From WGAB01 sp964406105 (lineage in GTDB: Bacteria > Hydrothermota > Hydrothermia > WGAB01), in contig CAYOQK010000019.1 in the NCBI GenBank assembly GCA_964406105.1, forward strand, positions 1-45,249: a stretch of DNA of 45,249 nt, in the 5' to 3' direction. The translations under genes were made by a program, and so were the position numbers. This document shows, piece after piece, positions 24,105-32,869 of the stretch. The notes beneath the pieces are model-generated. The model did not search any database. It was not told where the DNA came from and saw only the letters and a list, made by a program, of their open reading frames with translations. Positions within the stretch are counted from its first letter, which is position 1, and every line of letters starts with the position of its first letter.

Positions 24105-25910
24105 ATGAGCGAACAGGCCAGGATTGCACGCATTTCGGGCGTTCTCGTGGTAGCCGAAAACATGCGAGGCGCCCGGATGAACGAGATCGTGAAGGTGGGA
24201 AAACTCGGCCTTATCGGTGAGGTGATCCGACTTCAGGAGGACAAGGCCTATATCCAGGTGTACGAAGACACCTCCGGCCTCTTCGTGGGCGAACCCGTGG
24301 AGCGCACCGGCGAGTCCTTGACCGTGGAGCTCGGCCCGGGCCTTTTGACCCAGGCCTTTGACGGCATCCAGCGACCCCTGGATCGCATCCGTGCCCTCAA
24401 GGGCGACTTCGTAGAACGCGGTGTAGAGGTCCCTGCCCTGGACCCCGAGCGGAAATGGGAGTTCCACCCCACCGTGCAGAAGGGCGACCGCGTTCGCCTG
24501 GGCGACATCTTGGGCGAAATCCAAGAAACCCACAGCATCAAACACCGCGTGATGGTGCCGCCCAACCTCAAGGGCACCGTACACCTGCGCGAGGAACACT
24601 GGGACGAAGAGTTCACCGTCAAGGAGATCCGGGCAGGCTCCTTTACCGTCCAGGACACCGTGGCCGTGCTCACCGACACCGAGGGCCAGGACTACGAGGT
24701 GAAACTCGCCCACAAATGGCCCGTACGAGTGCCCCGTCCGGTACGCGCCAAGTTTCCCCCGAACCATCCGCTGATCACCGGCACCCGAATCCTGGACTTC
24801 TTCTTCCCCATCGCTTTGGGCGGCAACGCCGCCATCCCCGGGGGCTTCGGCACCGGCAAAACCGTCACCGAGCAAACCCTGGCCAAGTACTCCCTGGTGG
24901 ACATCGTGATCTACATCGGCTGCGGCGAACGCGGCAACGAGATGACCGAAGTGCTGGTGGAATTCCCCGAACTGGAAGACCCCTATCACGGCGGCGCGCT
25001 GATGGACCGCACCATCCTGGTGGTGAACACCTCCAACATGCCCGTAGCGGCACGGGAGGCCTCCATCTACACCGGCATCACCCTGGCCGAGTACTACCGC
25101 GATATGGGCTACAACGTGCTGCTTTTGGCCGACTCCACCAGCCGATGGGCCGAGGCTCTGCGTGAGATGTCCTCGCGACTGGAGGAGATGCCCGGCGAAG
25201 AAGGGTATCCCACCTACCTGGCCTCTAAACTGGCGGAGTTCTACGAGCGCACCGGCCGCGTGCGGACCCTTGGCTCTGAAGAGCGCGTGGGGTCCGTGAC
25301 CGCCGTAGGCGCCGTGTCGCCCCCAGGCGGCGACTTCTCCGAGCCGGTTACCCAAAGCACCCTGCGGGTGGTGGGCGGCTTCTGGGCCCTGGACACCGAC
25401 CTGGCGCACCGCCGCCATTTCCCGGCCATCAACTGGCTCCGAAGCTACACCCTTTACTACACCCACATTGAGAAGTGGTTCCTGGAAAACGTGACCCCCC
25501 GGTGGAGCGAGCTCCGCAACTGGGCCTCCGAGATCCTGCAGAAGGACGCCGAACTCCAGGAGATCGTGCTCCTGGTGGGGCCCGACGCCCTACAGGACCA
25601 CGAACGCCTCACCCTGGAAACCGGGAAGCTCATCCGCGAGGGGTTCCTGCAGCAAAACGCTTTCCACGAAATTGACGCCTCATGCCCTCTCCCCAAGCAG
25701 GCGGGAATGATGGAACTCATCCGCACCTTCTACGAGCTGGGCGAGCAGGCCTTGGCCCAGGGTATGGCCATTGAGGACATCGTGTCGCTGCCGGAGATTG
25801 AGGAGATCACCCGGATCAAGGAAGTGCCGCCGGAGGAGTTTGACGAGAAAAAACGGGCCATTGAGGAGAGTCTGAAGCAGCGGCTGGGCCTGCAAAAGGC
25901 CGCAGCCTAA
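24105..25910 (+). CDS. atpA: V/A-type ATPase catalytic subunit A
   Basis: A 601-aa nucleotide-binding subunit of the rotary A/V-type ATPase, the peripheral catalytic head of a proton or sodium pump or ATP synthase. The order is an N-terminal barrel (about 1-70), the bulge domain typical of subunit A (about 115-185), the P-loop G-G-F-G-T-G-K-T (K252), the G-E-R-G-N-E-M catalytic glutamate stretch, and the helical C-terminus. Full length compared with the family (about 580-600). It follows FBP aldolase/phosphatase after 6 nt and is directly followed by a strong hairpin, so subunit B and the other subunits, normally adjacent, are not in this operon or window. Confidence 0.95.
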   Translation: MSEQARIARISGVLVVAENMRGARMNEIVKVGKLGLIGEVIRLQEDKAYIQVYEDTSGLFVGEPVERTGESLTVELGPGLLTQAFDGIQRPLDRIRALKGDFVERGVEVPALDPERKWEFHPTVQKGDRVRLGDILGEIQETHSIKHRVMVPPNLKGTVHLREEHWDEEFTVKEIRAGSFTVQDTVAVLTDTEGQDYEVKLAHKWPVRVPRPVRAKFPPNHPLITGTRILDFFFPIALGGNAAIPGGFGTGKTVTEQTLAKYSLVDIVIYIGCGERGNEMTEVLVEFPELEDPYHGGALMDRTILVVNTSNMPVAAREASIYTGITLAEYYRDMGYNVLLLADSTSRWAEALREMSSRLEEMPGEEGYPTYLASKLAEFYERTGRVRTLGSEERVGSVTAVGAVSPPGGDFSEPVTQSTLRVVGGFWALDTDLAHRRHFPAINWLRSYTLYYTHIEKWFLENVTPRWSELRNWASEILQKDAELQEIVLLVGPDALQDHERLTLETGKLIREGFLQQNAFHEIDASCPLPKQAGMMELIRTFYELGEQALAQGMAIEDIVSLPEIEEITRIKEVPPEEFDEKKRAIEESLKQRLGLQKAAA

Positions 25911-25932
25911 ATCCAGTGTGCCGACATCCTTA

Positions 25933-25974
25933 GGGGAGGGGGGCCGCCGCGCGGGCGCGGCGGCCCCCCTCCCC
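25933..25974 (+). terminator. Perfect 18-bp hairpin between atpA and reverse gyrase
   Basis: The arms 25933-25950 and 25957-25974 are perfect complements of 18 bp, all G-C except one A-T pair, around a GCGGGC loop. A short ATATATTTT follows. It very likely terminates the ACT/FBPAP/ATPase operon. Because it also fills the -35 region of the reverse gyrase promoter, it may affect that promoter. Confidence 0.75.
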
Positions 25975-25975
25975 A

Positions 25976-25981
25976 TATATT
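25976..25981 (+). promoter_or_regulatory. -10 box of the reverse gyrase gene
   Basis: TATATT lies 1 nt after the hairpin and 6 nt before the ATG at 25988, predicting a leaderless mRNA. The -35 position falls within the hairpin and has no TTG-like hexamer. The motif TATATT 6-7 nt before the start recurs at ogg. Confidence 0.55.
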
Positions 25982-25987
25982 TTGAGC

Positions 25988-28900
25988 ATGATCCAACCCC
26001 TGTTTCTCCGCCTCTGCCCCAACTGCGGCGGCCCCATCGCCGCCCCTCGCTTGCTGCAAGGCCTTCCCTGCGAACGCTGCCTGCCCACACCCCCGCCCAC
26101 ACCCTCGGCACTCTGCACCACGCTCCAGCACCAGGGCCGGCTCCAACACCTGGCCCCTCTGTGCCAACTCCAAAAACAGCTCCAGGCCTTCCGCACCTTC
26201 TTTGAGGAACGCATCGGTTCACCCCCGTGGAGCCTTCAGGAAACCTGGGCCGTGCGCACCCTGCTGGGCACCTCCTTCACCCTCACCGCCCCCACCGGCG
26301 TGGGCAAAACCACCTTTGGCCTGGTCATGGCCGCCTTCCTGCCCGGCCGTTCCTACATCCTCGTCCCCACCCGGCTGCTGGTGCAACAGGCCGCACAACG
26401 CCTTCAGACCTTTACCTCCCGGCCCGTGGTTGCCTACACCGGCCGGGAACGTCCACAGGAACGGAAAGCCCGGCTACAACAGATCCAAGAGGGCGCCTTT
26501 GAGGTCCTGGTCACCACCACCATGTTCCTGTATCGCCACTACGCCGACCTGCTCCAGCACCACCGGTTTGACTTCGTGTTTGTGGATGATGTGGACGCAC
26601 TGCTCAAGACCTCTCGCAACCTGGACTACCTGCTGTTCCTCCTGGGGTTCACCCCGGAAGATGTCGCCTTGGCGTTAAGGAGCCAAGGCTCTGAAGAGAC
26701 CTCAGATCAGGTGGAGCGCCTCCGTCAAAGGCCCCACGGTGTGCTGGCGGTGGCCTCGGCCACGGCCCAGCCCCGCAGCCCACGGGTCCGACTGCTCCGA
26801 AACCTCCTGGGCTTTGAGGTCCAACGCTCCCGCAGCTTCCTTCGCAATATCGTGGACGTCCGGGAGGAACACTTCGGCACCCCCTGGGAAACCCTCCTGA
26901 ACCTGGCTGTGGAACGCACCCAGCGCCTGGGCGCCGGTGGATTCCTTTACCTACCCCTGGGCACTGGGCCCGAAGGCGTGGAGGCCCTGGTGCATCGGCT
27001 CCAGGCCGCAGGCATCACCGCCGTGTCCTACGAGAGGTTTGACACCCAAGCCCAGGAGGCCTTCCGGCGCGGCGAAATTCACGTGGCCGTGGGCATCAGC
27101 CATCAGGCCAATCCCTTAGTGCGGGGCATTGACCTGCCCGAGGCCGTCCGCTACGCCCTCTTTGTGGGGGTGCCCCGCCGCCGGTTCCGGGTGGAGATCA
27201 CCGATCGCATTCCCCAACTCCTGAACCTGCTCAACCTACTGCGTCCGCTGGCCTCTGAACCCGAAGCCCTGGATCGCCTGGTGCGTCAACTCCGACGCTT
27301 CGCCTGGGTGCCCCCCGAACGCCTGGCCCAATTTCCCCGGGTACACCAACGGGTTCGTCAGGCCCAAGATCTGCTGCGATCCCTCATTGACCGCCCCGAT
27401 TTTCAACAACGCATTGAAGAACGTGACGACATCGCCCTGGAACGCACAGACCAAGGCTGGGCTCTGGTGGTAGGCGATGCGGTGAGCTACCTCCAGGCCT
27501 CTGGCCGAACCTCCCGACTGTACGCTGGCGGGCTCACCCGCGGCCTCGCCTGGCTCCTGGCCGACCACGCCAAGGCTTTCCGGTCCTTAGAACGACGGAT
27601 CCGATGGTTTGACCCCGACCTGGAGTTCCTGGACCCCCAGCAGATAGACCTCACCGCCCTGCTCCATGAAATTGACCAGGACCGCCAACGGTTCCGCGAT
27701 CTACAACAGGGCCACGGCATAGAAGAGGCCCGCCGCCTTCTCAAAACCACCCTCGTGATCGTGGAATCCCCCACCAAGGCCCGCACGCTGGCCTCCTTTT
27801 ACGGCACCCCAGGCCGACGCTGGGTGCAGGGGGTACCCGTTTATGAGATCGTGGCCGCCCATCGGCTGTTCTTGTTCGCCGCATCCCTGGGACACGTTAC
27901 TGACCTCGTCACCCAAACCGGTGTCTATGGGGTTCAGGTGCAAGAGGCCACCCTCACCCCGGTGTACGACACCCTGAAACGCTGCCCGGATGGCACCGCC
28001 GTGGTGGACCAGCCCTGTCCGGGCCGAAAAGACCCTGAGCACGACAAACTCACCCTCCTGGAGGCCCTCCGCCGGGTAGGGCTGGAAGTGACTGAGGTAC
28101 TGGTGGCCACCGATCCCGACACCGAGGGCGAGAAGATCGCCCACGACCTCCTGGCCACCCTCAAGTCCCACAACGGCCAGATCCACCGGATTGAGTTCCA
28201 CGAGATCACCCGCAGAGCCTTTGAAGAGGCCGTGGCAAACCGTCGCAGCCTTCTTCATCCTCGGGTACAAGCCCAAATGGTGCGACGCATCGCCGATCGT
28301 TGGGTGGGGTTCGCCTTGTCCCAAGCCCTGCAACGAGCCTTCGGCAGCACCCGGCTTTCTGCAGGTCGGGTGCAAACCCCGGTGCTTGGCTGGGTGATTG
28401 AGCGAGATCAAGAACGCCGCAAACGCCTGTGGGTGCTTCACCTGGAGGCCGCCGGTGTGCCCCTCAGCCTGCAGGCCCCCCAAAAAAACCAGGTGGAAAC
28501 CTGGCAACAGGCCCTCTCCCAAGCCCGGGTGGAACTGGAAGGCCCCCACGAACGCACCCTCACACCCCCACCCCCCTTCACCACCGATACCCTCATCAGC
28601 GAAGCCTCCCGCCGGCTCAAGTTCTCGGCCCATCACACCATGCAATTGGCCCAGGACCTCTTTGAAAACGGGCTGATCACATACCACCGCACCGACTCCA
28701 CCCACGTGAGCGAAACAGGCCAACGGGTAGCCCGGGAGTACCTGCGGGAACACCAACTGCTGCACCTGTACCACCCCAGATCCTGGTCGGCCGAGGGCGC
28801 CCATGAATGCATCCGCCCCACCCGCCCACTGGACCCTGAGGCCGTGGCCACCATGCTCAACGAGGGAGTGCTCAACCTGGAGCACCCTCGGGATGCCGTT

Positions 28901-29449
28901 CGGCTGTACCGCCTGGTGTTCCAACGGTTTCTGGCTTCACAAAGCCGAAACGCTCGCGTGGCCTATACCCGAGTTCGGGTGGTGCTGCCCGACCACCAGG
29001 CCGAAACCGAGGTGCCTGAACGCATCCTGGAGGAGGGGTTCCTCCATTTCCTGCCCCTGAAAACCTGGCAGGTGCGCCCTGAGGCAGGGATCCAGGTGGT
29101 GGGCATACGGTCGGTGCCCGCGGCTACCCCCTACACCCAGGGCACCCTCATCGCCGAGATGAAACGGCGCGGCATCGGACGCCCGTCCACCTACGCCAAG
29201 ATCGTCCAAACCCTGCTGGACCGTCGGTACGTGGTGGAACGCCACGGCTTCCTGTTCCCCACCCGCCTCGGCTACCGGGTGTACGCCTACCTCCGCCGCC
29301 GGTTTCCCCTCTACACCAGTGAAGAGTTCACCCGGGTGCTGGAAGAGCGCATGGATCAGGTAGAAACAGGAGCCCAAAACCCCCTACAGGTGCTCCACGA
29401 CCTGGTCCAAGCGGGTCCGTTGCCCCTTCCCGGCCTCCGTCGGCCATGA
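25988..29449 (+). CDS. rgy: Reverse gyrase
   Basis: A 1153-aa fusion of an SF2 helicase-like domain and a type IA topoisomerase that adds positive supercoils to DNA using ATP; it is the marker protein of hyperthermophiles. An N-terminal zinc finger (C10, C13, C28, C31) is followed by Walker A T-G-V-G-K (K107), the D-D-V-D box (D200-D203) and the topoisomerase part from about residue 588 (V-I-V-E-S-P-T-K-A-R). The catalytic tyrosine is Y899 in G-L-I-T-Y-H-R-T-D-S. The second zinc finger looks degenerate, with only C666 and C677. The ATG at 25988 is preferred to the in-frame TTG at 25982, which overlaps the -10 box. The stop overlaps the GH15 start by 4 nt. Confidence 0.97.
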   Translation: MIQPLFLRLCPNCGGPIAAPRLLQGLPCERCLPTPPPTPSALCTTLQHQGRLQHLAPLCQLQKQLQAFRTFFEERIGSPPWSLQETWAVRTLLGTSFTLTAPTGVGKTTFGLVMAAFLPGRSYILVPTRLLVQQAAQRLQTFTSRPVVAYTGRERPQERKARLQQIQEGAFEVLVTTTMFLYRHYADLLQHHRFDFVFVDDVDALLKTSRNLDYLLFLLGFTPEDVALALRSQGSEETSDQVERLRQRPHGVLAVASATAQPRSPRVRLLRNLLGFEVQRSRSFLRNIVDVREEHFGTPWETLLNLAVERTQRLGAGGFLYLPLGTGPEGVEALVHRLQAAGITAVSYERFDTQAQEAFRRGEIHVAVGISHQANPLVRGIDLPEAVRYALFVGVPRRRFRVEITDRIPQLLNLLNLLRPLASEPEALDRLVRQLRRFAWVPPERLAQFPRVHQRVRQAQDLLRSLIDRPDFQQRIEERDDIALERTDQGWALVVGDAVSYLQASGRTSRLYAGGLTRGLAWLLADHAKAFRSLERRIRWFDPDLEFLDPQQIDLTALLHEIDQDRQRFRDLQQGHGIEEARRLLKTTLVIVESPTKARTLASFYGTPGRRWVQGVPVYEIVAAHRLFLFAASLGHVTDLVTQTGVYGVQVQEATLTPVYDTLKRCPDGTAVVDQPCPGRKDPEHDKLTLLEALRRVGLEVTEVLVATDPDTEGEKIAHDLLATLKSHNGQIHRIEFHEITRRAFEEAVANRRSLLHPRVQAQMVRRIADRWVGFALSQALQRAFGSTRLSAGRVQTPVLGWVIERDQERRKRLWVLHLEAAGVPLSLQAPQKNQVETWQQALSQARVELEGPHERTLTPPPPFTTDTLISEASRRLKFSAHHTMQLAQDLFENGLITYHRTDSTHVSETGQRVAREYLREHQLLHLYHPRSWSAEGAHECIRPTRPLDPEAVATMLNEGVLNLEHPRDAVRLYRLVFQRFLASQSRNARVAYTRVRVVLPDHQAETEVPERILEEGFLHFLPLKTWQVRPEAGIQVVGIRSVPAATPYTQGTLIAEMKRRGIGRPSTYAKIVQTLLDRRYVVERHGFLFPTRLGYRVYAYLRRRFPLYTSEEFTRVLEERMDQVETGAQNPLQVLHDLVQAGPLPLPGLRRP

Positions 29450-30549
29450 GATCCTCCCCAGCCGAGGCTCACCGCACCTGGATCCGCCGCCATTTCACCG
29501 AAACCGGGGGCATCCTGGCCTCAGCCACTTACCAACCGTATCAACGGGTATGGCTCCGCGACCATGCCCTGGTGGCCCAGGCCTTACTGCGATGGAACTT
29601 TTGGCCCGAGGTGGAACAAGCCGCTGCCTTTAGTGCCCGGATCCTGCAGGCCGAAGCCCCGCGCATGGAGCGCGCCATTCAACACTCACCCCAGGACCCC
29701 CACGCCCTGGATGAAGCCCTCCACCCCCGGGCCCGCTACTGGCCCGACGGCTCCTGGGTGCAGGAACCCTGGGCCGAACGGCAGTACGACGGCGTGGCCC
29801 TCAACCTCTGGTTCCTGGCGGAAGTCGCCCAGCGAACCGGCCGATGGCCTGTGCCCCTGGAGGTGGTGGAAATCACGGCACGCTACCTCCTGCACTTCTG
29901 GCCTACCCCCTGTGCCGGACCCTGGGAGATGTACGAAACCGCTGTCCACACCTGGACCCTGGGCGCTGTGTACCGGGCCCTGAACGCCGTTGTCCCCGTC
30001 GTGCCCAAAGCCCGGCAGGCGGCTCAGCAAATCCGCGGGTTCCTGGAGGCCCATCTGACACCCCAAGGCCTCCCCCGAAAAATGATCCTCCACGGCCAGC
30101 CGGTGGGCTGGGACGCTTCCAGCCTGATGCTGTTCCTGGACTTCCAGGTGTGGCCCGCCCAACGGGCTGCCCCCCTGCTCCCGCTACTGGACGCCTGGCT
30201 CTCTCCTGATGGCATCCAACTCCGCCGTTTCGTCATCCCTGAACTGGGCATCCGCGACACCTACTTTGGGGGAGGGGCATGGGTGATCCCCTCGGTGTGG
30301 GCGGCTCGGATCGCCCTGCACCAAGGGAACCCGGAACGCGCTCAGCGACTCCTGGCCCTCCTACCCCCACCCTCCGACCCTCTACCGGAACAGTGGCCCG
30401 AAACCGCCTGGGACCCCGCTGGCCGGTTCTGGTGGCACTGGAAAAGCCTTCGGGAAAACCGCGGGTCGCCAGGCCCCGCACGCCCCTTGGCCTGGAGCCA
30501 CGCCGCCGTGCTGAACCTCCTCAAAGACCTGGAGGACCATTCTTCATAG
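29446..30549 (+). CDS. Cytoplasmic GH15 glucoamylase-like glycosidase
   Basis: A 367-aa (alpha/alpha)6-barrel-type protein without a signal peptide, so presumably cytoplasmic. The GH15 pattern includes W-L-R-D near the N-terminus (about 35-38), G-P-W-E-M-Y-E (E161/E164, candidate general acid) and P-L-A-W-S-H-A-A-V-L near the C-terminus. A candidate catalytic base is E315 in L-P-E-Q. Between L-P-E-Q and W-S-H-A the spacing is longer than I expect for the family. It would trim maltodextrins or isomalto-oligosaccharides imported after extracellular GH57 action, or glycogen. Its ATGA overlaps the reverse gyrase stop, so the two are translationally coupled although functionally unrelated. Confidence 0.75.
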   Translation: MRSSPAEAHRTWIRRHFTETGGILASATYQPYQRVWLRDHALVAQALLRWNFWPEVEQAAAFSARILQAEAPRMERAIQHSPQDPHALDEALHPRARYWPDGSWVQEPWAERQYDGVALNLWFLAEVAQRTGRWPVPLEVVEITARYLLHFWPTPCAGPWEMYETAVHTWTLGAVYRALNAVVPVVPKARQAAQQIRGFLEAHLTPQGLPRKMILHGQPVGWDASSLMLFLDFQVWPAQRAAPLLPLLDAWLSPDGIQLRRFVIPELGIRDTYFGGGAWVIPSVWAARIALHQGNPERAQRLLALLPPPSDPLPEQWPETAWDPAGRFWWHWKSLRENRGSPGPARPLAWSHAAVLNLLKDLEDHSS

Positions 30550-30580
30550 CGAACGGCCCGCAACCCTGAATCTCTACCGT

Positions 30581-30609
30581 TTGCGGAACTCTGAAGGGGC
30601 GCATACAAT
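30581..30609 (+). promoter_or_regulatory. Promoter of the glycosyltransferase trio
   Basis: TTGCGG (30581-30586) and TACAAT (30604-30609) are spaced by 17 nt. The ATG at 30619 lies 9 nt after the -10 with no Shine-Dalgarno, so the mRNA should have a leader of 0-3 nt. Confidence 0.7.
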
Positions 30610-30618
30610 TGGCTCGCC

Positions 30619-31773
30619 ATGCCGGTGCTCTTTGCCCTCTTGGATCACCCCCCGGTGCCCGGAGGGATGAGCCGCTACTACGCGGAACTGCTGCGTCGGC
30701 TGCCCCCTGACGAAGTGGTGGTCCTCACCCTCCACGATCCACCACCGGTGGCCACACCGTACCCCGTGGTGGCCGTGCCCCTACCCCGCCGGGGCGCCCT
30801 GAGCCTATCCCGGTACCCCCGCTGGTGGCAGGCCTTCGGTGAAACCCTCCGCCAACACCGGCCCTGCGGCCTCCTGCTGGGTCACCTGGGGCTCGGCAAG
30901 GTGCGGGGACCAGCCCGCTCCCTGCCCTACGGCCTCTTCGTGCACGGTTTGGACGTGCTCCACGAACAGAAAAAAACAAACCCATGGAAACGGCGGCGAC
31001 TGCATGCCCTCTTCGCTGGGGCCCGCTTGGTCATCACCAACAGTCAAGCCACCCAAAGACTGCTGCACCGGCTGGGCCTGCCCGTGACCACCTCCGTGGT
31101 GATTCACCCGGGCGTGGACCCCAAGGTCTTCCGGCCCCTGAAAACCCCGACCAAGGATCTGCGTGCCCTGTGGGGCTTACCTCCCTCGGGGTTTCTGGTG
31201 CTCTTTCTGGGTCGTCCCGTGCCCCGGAAGGGGTTGGGCCTGCTCCTGGAGGTCCTGCCCCATCTCCCAGAGGACGTGCACTTGGTGGCCGCTGGACCCG
31301 GGGATTTCTCCGCCTACCAACGCCAAGCCCAGGAACTGGGTGTTGCCCACCGCACCTGGTTCCTTGGCCCTGTACCCGAGGATCACTTGGTCCATCTCTA
31401 CAACGCCACCGATCTCCTGGCCATGCCCGTGGTGCCCCAGCCCCACGACATGGAGGGCTTCGGCATCGTGTTCCTGGAGGCCAACGCCTGTGAGCGACCG
31501 GTGGTGGGAAGCCAAAGCGGAGGCGTACCCGAGGCCGTGGTCCACGGGGAAACCGGCTGGTTGATCCCTCCTGGCGACCGCCAAGCCCTGCATCGCGCTC
31601 TGCTCAACCTGTACACCCATCCCCACCTGCGAGCCCGTCTGGGCAAAGCCGGCCGGCAACGGGTGCTCCAATCCTTCACGTGGGACCTGCAGGCCCAGAG
31701 GTTGCGGGCAGCCTATCGCCAGTACCTATGCCCCAAAGGGCTTTCGTTGGAACCCCAAGGGCGTGAAAATTAG
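30619..31773 (+). CDS. GT4-type glycosyltransferase
   Basis: A 384-aa retaining glycosyltransferase with the GT-B fold. The N-terminal half contains G-G-M-S-R-Y-Y-A-E-L (about 15-24), the acceptor-side glycine loop; the C-terminal half has L-F-L-G-R-P-V-P-R-K-G and the donor-binding E-G-F-G-I-V-F-L-E-A (E-x7-E) motif, followed by G-G-V-P-E-A-V. It uses a nucleotide-sugar to build a glycolipid, glycan or soluble glycoside; the acceptor cannot be read. It is the first of three glycosyltransferase genes with overlapping ends and is transcribed from its own promoter, leaderless. Confidence 0.88.
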   Translation: MPVLFALLDHPPVPGGMSRYYAELLRRLPPDEVVVLTLHDPPPVATPYPVVAVPLPRRGALSLSRYPRWWQAFGETLRQHRPCGLLLGHLGLGKVRGPARSLPYGLFVHGLDVLHEQKKTNPWKRRRLHALFAGARLVITNSQATQRLLHRLGLPVTTSVVIHPGVDPKVFRPLKTPTKDLRALWGLPPSGFLVLFLGRPVPRKGLGLLLEVLPHLPEDVHLVAAGPGDFSAYQRQAQELGVAHRTWFLGPVPEDHLVHLYNATDLLAMPVVPQPHDMEGFGIVFLEANACERPVVGSQSGGVPEAVVHGETGWLIPPGDRQALHRALLNLYTHPHLRARLGKAGRQRVLQSFTWDLQAQRLRAAYRQYLCPKGLSLEPQGREN

Positions 31774-32869
31774 CCCAAACGCCATGTCGGAGCAACCCCG
31801 GCCTTCCTCCCTTCGGATCCTCCAGATCACCGATGCCACCACTTGGCGAGGGGGCGAGCGGCAACTGCTTTACCTGGCCGAGGGACTGGTGGAACAGGGA
31901 CACCAGGTGGCTGTGGCCTGTCCTCGGCACAGCGTAGTGGCTCAACGATTCCAAGCCGAAGGGATCCCTGTGATCCCCCTGGCCTTGAGGGGAGGCCCTC
32001 TCCGGGCCTTGCCCGATTTCCTCCGGGCCGTGCGCCGGTTCCGCCCTCACCTCCTCGCTGCCCAAACCTCCGGGGCCCATACCCTGGCCCTGCTGGCCTC
32101 CGGGCTGTACCCCTTGCCCCCACTGGTGGTACACCGCCGAAGACCCTCCCAGGCTGCAAGGCTCCGGGGCTGGAAGTACCGCCATCCCCGGGTGCGCCGA
32201 TACCTGGCCATCTCCCGGTTCATCGCCCAATCTCTGGAAGCCATCGGGGTGCCCCGTTCCCGAATTGCCGTGGTGCCCTCGGCCCTCCGGTTCCCCCTGC
32301 CCCCTGTGCCCTCCCCCGGAACCTTGGGACTCCGCCAGTACCCTTGGACAGTGGGCACTGTGGCGGCCTTCACCGGCGAAAAGAACCTCACCTTCTGGTT
32401 GGAGGTCATGGCCCTCGTCCTTCGGCAACGGCCCGAGGGCGCAGGTGTTTTGGTGGGCGAAGGTCGGTTAGAACCCCTACTGCGGCAGTGGGCCCAACGT
32501 TTGGGGATCGCCGACAGGATCCACATCCTGCGGTACCAACCGGGCATTGCAGGCCTCTTCACGGTGTTCCTGTCCACCAGCCGCATAGAAGGCCTGGGTA
32601 CCGCGTTGATGGAAGCCCTGGCCTACGGAGTGCCGGTGGTGGCCCCGCAAGTGGGGGGCATTCCGGAGGTGGTGCGTCCCCAGCAAACCGGCTTCCTGGT
32701 GGACACCTGGCAGGCGGAGGCGTTTGCCCAGCGAGTGCTCCAGTTGCTGCAAGATCCCCACCTACGCCACCGTATGGGCACCGCTGCACGCCAGGACATC
32801 CGCACCCGCTTCTCGGTGGGCTCCATGGTGCAGCGTACCCTTGAGGTGTACCAGGAGGTGCTCCTGTGA
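31763..32869 (+). CDS. GT4-type glycosyltransferase
   Basis: A 368-aa GT-B glycosyltransferase. The start may be the GTG at 31763 (overlapping the previous gene by 11 nt, with AAGGG upstream) or the in-frame ATG at 31784. The N-terminal Rossmann fold begins L-R-I-L-Q-I-T-D with a G-G-E-R-Q-L loop. In the C-terminal half, E-G-L-G-T-A-L-M-E-A is the E-x7-E donor site and G-G-I-P-E-V follows. The position between two other glycosyltransferases suggests stepwise assembly of one glycan, for example lipid-linked or lipopolysaccharide-like; this is inference. Confidence 0.85.
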   Translation: MKISPNAMSEQPRPSSLRILQITDATTWRGGERQLLYLAEGLVEQGHQVAVACPRHSVVAQRFQAEGIPVIPLALRGGPLRALPDFLRAVRRFRPHLLAAQTSGAHTLALLASGLYPLPPLVVHRRRPSQAARLRGWKYRHPRVRRYLAISRFIAQSLEAIGVPRSRIAVVPSALRFPLPPVPSPGTLGLRQYPWTVGTVAAFTGEKNLTFWLEVMALVLRQRPEGAGVLVGEGRLEPLLRQWAQRLGIADRIHILRYQPGIAGLFTVFLSTSRIEGLGTALMEALAYGVPVVAPQVGGIPEVVRPQQTGFLVDTWQAEAFAQRVLQLLQDPHLRHRMGTAARQDIRTRFSVGSMVQRTLEVYQEVLL

